Shown piece after piece: positions 24,786-28,058 of a stretch of DNA of 28,058 nucleotides. The translations under genes and the position numbers were made by a program. This stretch comes from JABDPF01 sp036351575. GTDB taxonomy: Bacteria > Pseudomonadota > Gammaproteobacteria > Xanthomonadales > SZUA-36. The stretch spans positions 1 to 28,058 of the forward strand of contig JAZBPJ010000150.1 in NCBI GenBank assembly GCA_036351575.1. The letters are read 5' to 3'. Positions within the stretch are counted from its first letter, which is position 1. Every line of letters begins with the position of its first letter. The notes beneath the pieces are model-generated. The model was given only the letters and a program-made list of their open reading frames with translations, ran no database searches and had not been told where the DNA came from.

Positions 24786-24848
24786 GGATATTTGCTTCGC
24801 AAATTCCGGGATGACGAAGGATATTTGCTTCGCAAATTCCGGGATGAC
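24786..24848. repeat. Two tandem 30-bp hairpin repeats with 33-bp period
   Basis: A 30-bp unit beginning GGATATTTGCTTCGC and ending TTCCGGGATGAC occurs at 24786-24815 and again, identically, at 24819-24848, separated by GAA. Each contains the perfect inner hairpin ATTTGC-TTC-GCAAAT. The first copy also has outer arms CCCGGA/TCCGGG; the second has lost the left CCC. They lie between the secF terminator and the convergent suhB end and look like dispersed palindromic repeats. Confidence 0.85.
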
Positions 24849-24896
24849 GTCGCCAGTGTCGTTACAGTCGCGGCGCTCGTTACACCACGATCGTCA

Positions 24897-24926
24897 TCCC
24901 GGAAAACGCGTAGCGTTTATCCGGGA
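24897..24926. repeat. Third palindromic repeat with the same outer arms and a different inner stem
   Basis: TCCCGGA (24897-24903) pairs with TCCGGGA (24920-24926), and AACGC-GTA-GCGTT (24905-24917) forms the inner stem. The outer arms and the flanking TCAT/ATGAC match the tandem units at 24786-24848, in opposite flank orientation, but the inner stem is unrelated. It ends 16 bp beyond the suhB stop on the minus strand, so it could cap the suhB transcript. Confidence 0.8.
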
Positions 24927-24942
24927 TTGTCTTGCGGCAGGC

Positions 24943-25728
24943 TCACCTCTTCCAATTCTTTGCGATGATCTGCTGCAGCGGCGCCATCAGCTTGTAGGGC
25001 GCCGCGACGATGCTGCCTGCGGTCTCGACCTGGTCGCCGCCTTCGAAATCCAGCACCACGCCGCCGGCTTCGCGCACCAGCAGCGTTCCAGCGGCCACGT
25101 CCCAGGGCTGCAGGCCGATCTCGTAGTAGGCGTCCAGCCGACCCGCCGCCACCCAGGCCAGGTCCAGGCTGGCCGTACCCGCGCGCCTGAAATCCTCGGT
25201 TTTCGAGAGCACGCCCTGGAAGACCCGTGCGTAAGCCTGCAGCTTGTCGCGCTGCCGGAACGGAAACGCGGTGGCGACCACGGCGTCCTCGAGGCTGGCC
25301 CGGGAAGCCGTGCGAATGCGTTTCTGGTTTAGCCGGGCCCCCGAGCCGCGGCTGGCCATGAACATCTCGTCGCGCATCACGTCATAAACCACGCCGTGCT
25401 CAGTGCGGCCGTTCAGCTGGTAAGCGATGGACACCGCGAAGTGCGGAATGCCGTGGATGTAATTGCTGGTGCCGTCCAGCGGGTCGATGACCCAGACCGA
25501 GTTGCTGTCGCCTTTCACGCCGGTTTCTTCACAGAGGAAGGCGTGGTTCGGGTAGTAATGGCGGATATGCCTTACAATTTCTTCTTCGCAGGCCTTGTCG
25601 ACCTCGGTGACGTAGTCGTGGCGGGCCTTTTTTTCGACCGGAATGGCGTCCACGTGCTGAATCTGCCGGCGCATGATGTTCGCAGCGGCATGGGCGGCGT
25701 CGACAGCTACATTGATGACAGGGTGCAT
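24943..25728 (-). CDS. suhB: Inositol-1-monophosphatase family protein SuhB
   Basis: This 261-aa Mg-dependent, Li-sensitive phosphatase fold protein has metal sites FLCEETG, WVIDPLDGTSNYIHG and QPWDVAAGTLLVREAGG in order. SuhB hydrolyses inositol-1-phosphate in vitro; in E. coli it also acts as a component of the rRNA antitermination complex, which may be the conserved role. Length is typical. The ATG at 25728 lacks a strong ribosome binding site. It diverges from trmJ with a 52-bp gap, a common arrangement in Gammaproteobacteria. Confidence 0.94.
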   Translation of the reverse strand: MHPVINVAVDAAHAAANIMRRQIQHVDAIPVEKKARHDYVTEVDKACEEEIVRHIRHYYPNHAFLCEETGVKGDSNSVWVIDPLDGTSNYIHGIPHFAVSIAYQLNGRTEHGVVYDVMRDEMFMASRGSGARLNQKRIRTASRASLEDAVVATAFPFRQRDKLQAYARVFQGVLSKTEDFRRAGTASLDLAWVAAGRLDAYYEIGLQPWDVAAGTLLVREAGGVVLDFEGGDQVETAGSIVAAPYKLMAPLQQIIAKNWKR

Positions 25729-25780
25729 GATGTGCGACCAGGCTGGAAAGGCGGCAAAGGATACCAGAAGAGGGCAGGCG

Positions 25781-26551
25781 ATGGCAGTTCACAGTGACGA
25801 TGACGTGCGCTCGTCCCTGGCCCGGGTGCGCGTCGTGCTGATCAACACGACGCATCCCGGCAACATCGGCGCTACGGCGCGCGCCATGAAAGTGATGGGC
25901 CTCTCGTCCCTGCACCTCGTTACGCCGAAAATCTACCCGCATGCCGACGCCACCGCGATGGCCTCGGGTGCGGACGATATCCTGCAGCAGGCAGCGGTGC
26001 ACGACTCGCTCGATTCGGCGCTTGAAGGCTGTTCGCTGGTGCTCGGCACCAGTGCGCGCCTGCGCAGCCTGCCGATGCCGATGTACGACGCCCGCCGGGC
26101 CGCGCGGCAGGCGCTGGGCGAGTCGCAGGCACACGAAGTTGCGCTGCTGTTCGGCCGCGAGCGCTACGGCCTGACCAACGAGGAAATGATGCGCTGCCAG
26201 TTCCTTGTCAATATCCCGGCCAACCCGGAATATTCCTCGCTGAATATCGCCCAGGCCGTGCAGATCATGTGCTACGAGCTGCGCATGGCGGCGTTGTCCG
26301 ATGTGGATGTTTCGCTGCCGCCGCCGGACTGGGCCCCGGTGGACGACCGCCAGATGGAATTGTTCTTCGAACACCTCGAGCAGACGCTGCTGGATATCCG
26401 CTTCCTGAACCCGAGGCAGCCGAAGAAACTGATGATGCGGCTGCGGCGGCTGTTCAATCGTGCACGACCTGATCAGAATGAAATCAATATTCTACGGGGC
26501 ATTTTGAAGGCATCACAGGAGACCATCGGCAAGACTCAATCCGGGAAGTAG
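25781..26551 (+). CDS. trmJ: tRNA (cytidine/uridine-32-2'-O)-methyltransferase TrmJ
   Basis: This 256-aa SPOUT-class methyltransferase 2'-O-methylates position 32 of the anticodon loop. The three SPOUT motifs are INTTHPGNIGATARAMKVMG (motif 1), LLFGRERYGLTNEE (motif 2) and NPEYSSLNIAQAVQIMCYE (motif 3), forming the trefoil-knot SAM site. The C-terminal extension with FLNPRQPKKLMMRLRRLF is typical of TrmJ. The ATG at 25781 with GAGGG about 8 nt upstream is preferred over upstream in-frame ATGs that lie inside suhB. The 3' end overlaps the convergent flavin-protein gene by 16 bp. Confidence 0.95.
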   Translation: MAVHSDDDVRSSLARVRVVLINTTHPGNIGATARAMKVMGLSSLHLVTPKIYPHADATAMASGADDILQQAAVHDSLDSALEGCSLVLGTSARLRSLPMPMYDARRAARQALGESQAHEVALLFGRERYGLTNEEMMRCQFLVNIPANPEYSSLNIAQAVQIMCYELRMAALSDVDVSLPPPDWAPVDDRQMELFFEHLEQTLLDIRFLNPRQPKKLMMRLRRLFNRARPDQNEINILRGILKASQETIGKTQSGK

Positions 26552-27168
26552 TCTCCCGGCTTCCAACCACCGGTGAGGTCCGGGGCGTCGATCGGTTCCC
26601 CGGCTGCCAGTTTCAGCGGGATGACGCCGGCCCAGGCCGGTGAATCGAGGTCCGCGGCGGCATCGCCCGGCGGACCACTGCGTGTCTTGATGCTGAACGT
26701 TTCGATCGGCAGGGCCAGCAGCATCGTTGCATCGAGCTCCTTTTGCGTGGACGGGCGAAGCTCTGTGCTGCGGCCGGGAATCAGGTGGTCCACCAGGCGG
26801 TCCAGGACGCGTCTTTTTTCAACGCCATCGCCGATCTCCAAGGCTTGTCCGAATACCATCAGCGAACGGTAGTTCATTGAGGAGTTGAATGCTGACCTTG
26901 CCAGCACCAGGCCGTCCAGGTGCGTAACGGTCACGCAGCAAGGCAGCCCGCCGGCCAGCGCCTGCATGATGCGGCTGACCCGGGAGCCGTGCAGCAGCAG
27001 CTTGTCCCCGTCCCGGGCGACCGCCATCGGGATGACATAGGGCTGGTCGTCCAGGGTGAAGCCGACGTGGCAGATTTTTGCCTCGTCGACGATGGCGCAA
27101 GCCATCCCGAAGTCCTTGCTGCCCCGTTCCGGCAGGCGCCGGAAGCGCGTATCGGCTTGTACCGTCAT
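26536..27168 (-). CDS. Pyridoxamine 5'-phosphate oxidase-like FMN-binding split-barrel protein
   Basis: The 210-aa protein begins RLPERGSKDF and contains HVGFTLDDQPYVIPMA, LLLHGSRVSR, SSMNYRSLMVFG, HLIPGRSTELRP and SIKTRSGPPGD, the conserved blocks of the flavin-nucleotide-binding PNPOx-like family (NimA relatives). Members bind FMN or similar cofactors and are often of unknown substrate. It is not PdxH itself, which has a different C-terminus. AAGGG 6 nt before the ATG is a good ribosome binding site. The gene is convergent and overlapping with trmJ and divergent from the alkyltransferase-like gene. Confidence 0.85.
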   Translation of the reverse strand: MTVQADTRFRRLPERGSKDFGMACAIVDEAKICHVGFTLDDQPYVIPMAVARDGDKLLLHGSRVSRIMQALAGGLPCCVTVTHLDGLVLARSAFNSSMNYRSLMVFGQALEIGDGVEKRRVLDRLVDHLIPGRSTELRPSTQKELDATMLLALPIETFSIKTRSGPPGDAAADLDSPAWAGVIPLKLAAGEPIDAPDLTGGWKPGDYFPD

Positions 27169-27228
27169 GTTTCGCCCTTATCTGTTACCTTGAATCCAAG
27201 CATACACCGCGAAGAAAAATTAACCGGC

Positions 27229-27597
27229 GTGAACTCCCAGCAAGCCCCAGGACTCGATTTCAACCAGTGGAAAAAAGCCGTCTGGCAGGTTATCCAGGGA
27301 ATTCCGCGCGGCCACGTGCTGACCTATGGAGATGTCGCCCGGCTGGCCGGGAAGAAGCGCTGGGCCAGGCGCGTCGGGCAGGCCATGCGCCGCACGCCGC
27401 GTGGCATCGAATTGCCCTGGCACCGCGTGGTCAACGCGCAGGGCAAGATCGCCCTGCCCGAAGACAGCCGCGGCCACCGCATGCAAAGAGAACTGCTGGA
27501 GCAGGAAGGCGTCGTTTTTCTCGATGGCAAAATTGACCTGGAGCGTTATGGCTACCGCGGCGCGCTCGACCAGTTGCTCTGGGGGGACCCGGGTTGA
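27229..27597 (+). CDS. Alkyltransferase-like protein (ATL; MGMT family with Trp in place of the active Cys)
   Basis: The 122-aa DNA-binding protein is homologous to the C-terminal domain of O6-methylguanine-DNA methyltransferase. The active-site PCHRV motif reads LPWHRVVN here, with Trp64 replacing the alkyl-accepting Cys, which defines ATL proteins. These bind O6-alkylguanine without repairing it and recruit nucleotide excision repair. Other family features are YGDVARLAG (Tyr33, used for base flipping) and RRVGQAMRR (recognition helix and Arg finger). GTG at 27229 gives the usual length; TTG at 27190 is an alternative. The stop overlaps the next gene by 4 nt (TTGA). Confidence 0.88.
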   Translation: MNSQQAPGLDFNQWKKAVWQVIQGIPRGHVLTYGDVARLAGKKRWARRVGQAMRRTPRGIELPWHRVVNAQGKIALPEDSRGHRMQRELLEQEGVVFLDGKIDLERYGYRGALDQLLWGDPG

Positions 27598-28058
27598 GTA
27601 TCGCGGCAGTCAAAGCGGCCTGGCAACGTTTTCGCGAGCGCAAGGCCCTTTCCCTGCTGTTCGACGTCACCGTGATCGTCGCGGTATTCCTGTCCATACA
27701 TGCCTGGCAGACCCGCCAGCTGCCCCTGGACGAGCCGGCGCCGCCCACGCTGCTCGAACGCCTGGATGGCAGCGGGTTCGCCAACGCCGTGCAGGTCGGC
27801 AAGCCGGGCATCGTCTACTTTTTTGCGCCCTGGTGCACGGTCTGCAAAACGAGTATCGACAACCTGGACGACCTGGTACGAGAAGGCGATATCGCCTGGG
27901 GTTCAGCCATCGCGCTGGATTATGGGAGCGAGGCGGCCGTGCGGGACTTCGTCGCGGACACCGGGGTCACGCTGCCCGTGCTGATGGGGCATGCCGGCAC
28001 CGCGGCGGACTGGTCCATTCGCGCTTATCCGACCTATTACGTGATCGACTCCGCGGGC
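27594..28058 (+). CDS. Membrane-anchored thioredoxin-like protein (TlpA/ScsD-type), 3' end outside the window
   Basis: The first 155 codons are present and the frame is open to the window edge. The start is TTG, overlapping the ATL stop. A single hydrophobic helix (about 19-37, LSLLFDVTVIVAVFLSIHA) follows a basic N-terminus, so the thioredoxin domain should face the periplasm. The redox motif is FFAPWCTVC (Cys81, Cys84), and AYPTYYVID near the window end carries the expected cis-Pro. It resembles the protein disulfide oxidoreductases of the TlpA/ScsD group. A periplasmic thiol exchange role is likely; the partner is unknown. The ccm operon has its own CcmG, so this is a second thioredox protein. 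Confidence 0.85.
   Translation, partial: MSIAAVKAAWQRFRERKALSLLFDVTVIVAVFLSIHAWQTRQLPLDEPAPPTLLERLDGSGFANAVQVGKPGIVYFFAPWCTVCKTSIDNLDDLVREGDIAWGSAIALDYGSEAAVRDFVADTGVTLPVLMGHAGTAADWSIRAYPTYYVIDSAG

Noticed and set aside
24786..24848. CRISPR-like array from two 30-bp repeats
   Set aside because: Only two direct copies, separated by 3 nt rather than a spacer, and no cas genes; they are palindromic intergenic repeats.
24691..25332. 213-codon plus-strand frame over the repeats and suhB
   Set aside because: It reads through the secF terminator and the palindromic repeats and then antisense to suhB; a chance frame.

Overview
The window reads as chromosome of a GC-rich, respiring Gammaproteobacterium. 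The reasons are a complete System I cytochrome c maturation operon (ccmABCDEFGHI), the queA-tgt-yajC-secD-secF order, the suhB/trmJ divergent pair, and a MetX-family acyltransferase that most resembles the serine O-succinyltransferases I recall from Xanthomonadales. A relative of the Xanthomonadales/Chromatiales (for example Wenzhouxiangella-like) is my inference; no species can be named. Coding density is high and many genes overlap by 1-17 nt. I see no prophage, CRISPR array, insertion sequence or rRNA. Unusual material is limited to intergenic palindromic repeats and a few divergent family members.

Layout: (1) 1-2066: start of a secreted protein on the minus strand, a secreted calcineurin-like phosphoesterase, and a tRNA-Leu(CAA). 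(2) 2132-4119: MetX-family acyltransferase (minus) and a divergent TrmB-like methyltransferase (plus). (3) 4167-10772, minus: ccmA to ccmI as one tightly packed unit. It includes a 51-aa ccmD and start codons TTG (ccmE) and GTG (ccmI). A 24-bp palindrome lies upstream of ccmA. (4) 11106-16642, plus: glutathione reductase, followed at once by a 1384-aa secreted subtilase. (5) 16673-18052, minus: kynurenine 3-monooxygenase-like flavoprotein, diverging from (6) 18183-24694, plus: queA, a CmoB-like methyltransferase, tgt, yajC, secD and secF, ending in a strong Rho-independent terminator. (7) 24943-28058: suhB (minus), trmJ (plus), a PNPOx-like flavin protein (minus), an alkyltransferase-like protein (plus) and the start of a membrane-anchored thioredoxin-like protein.

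How genes work together: CcmABCD loads haem onto CcmE, CcmF/H/I ligate it to apocytochrome c, and CcmG with CcmH manages the CXXCH thiols. QueA and Tgt make queuosine in tRNA wobble positions, TrmJ methylates tRNA position 32, and two further methyltransferases nearby look tRNA-related, so the window is rich in tRNA modification. YajC-SecD-SecF assists Sec export.

The least explained DNA is three intergenic palindrome systems within about 6 kb: a 31-bp hairpin after queA, a ~116-bp nested inverted-repeat element before yajC, and a set of hairpins after secF that share outer arms but have different inner stems.
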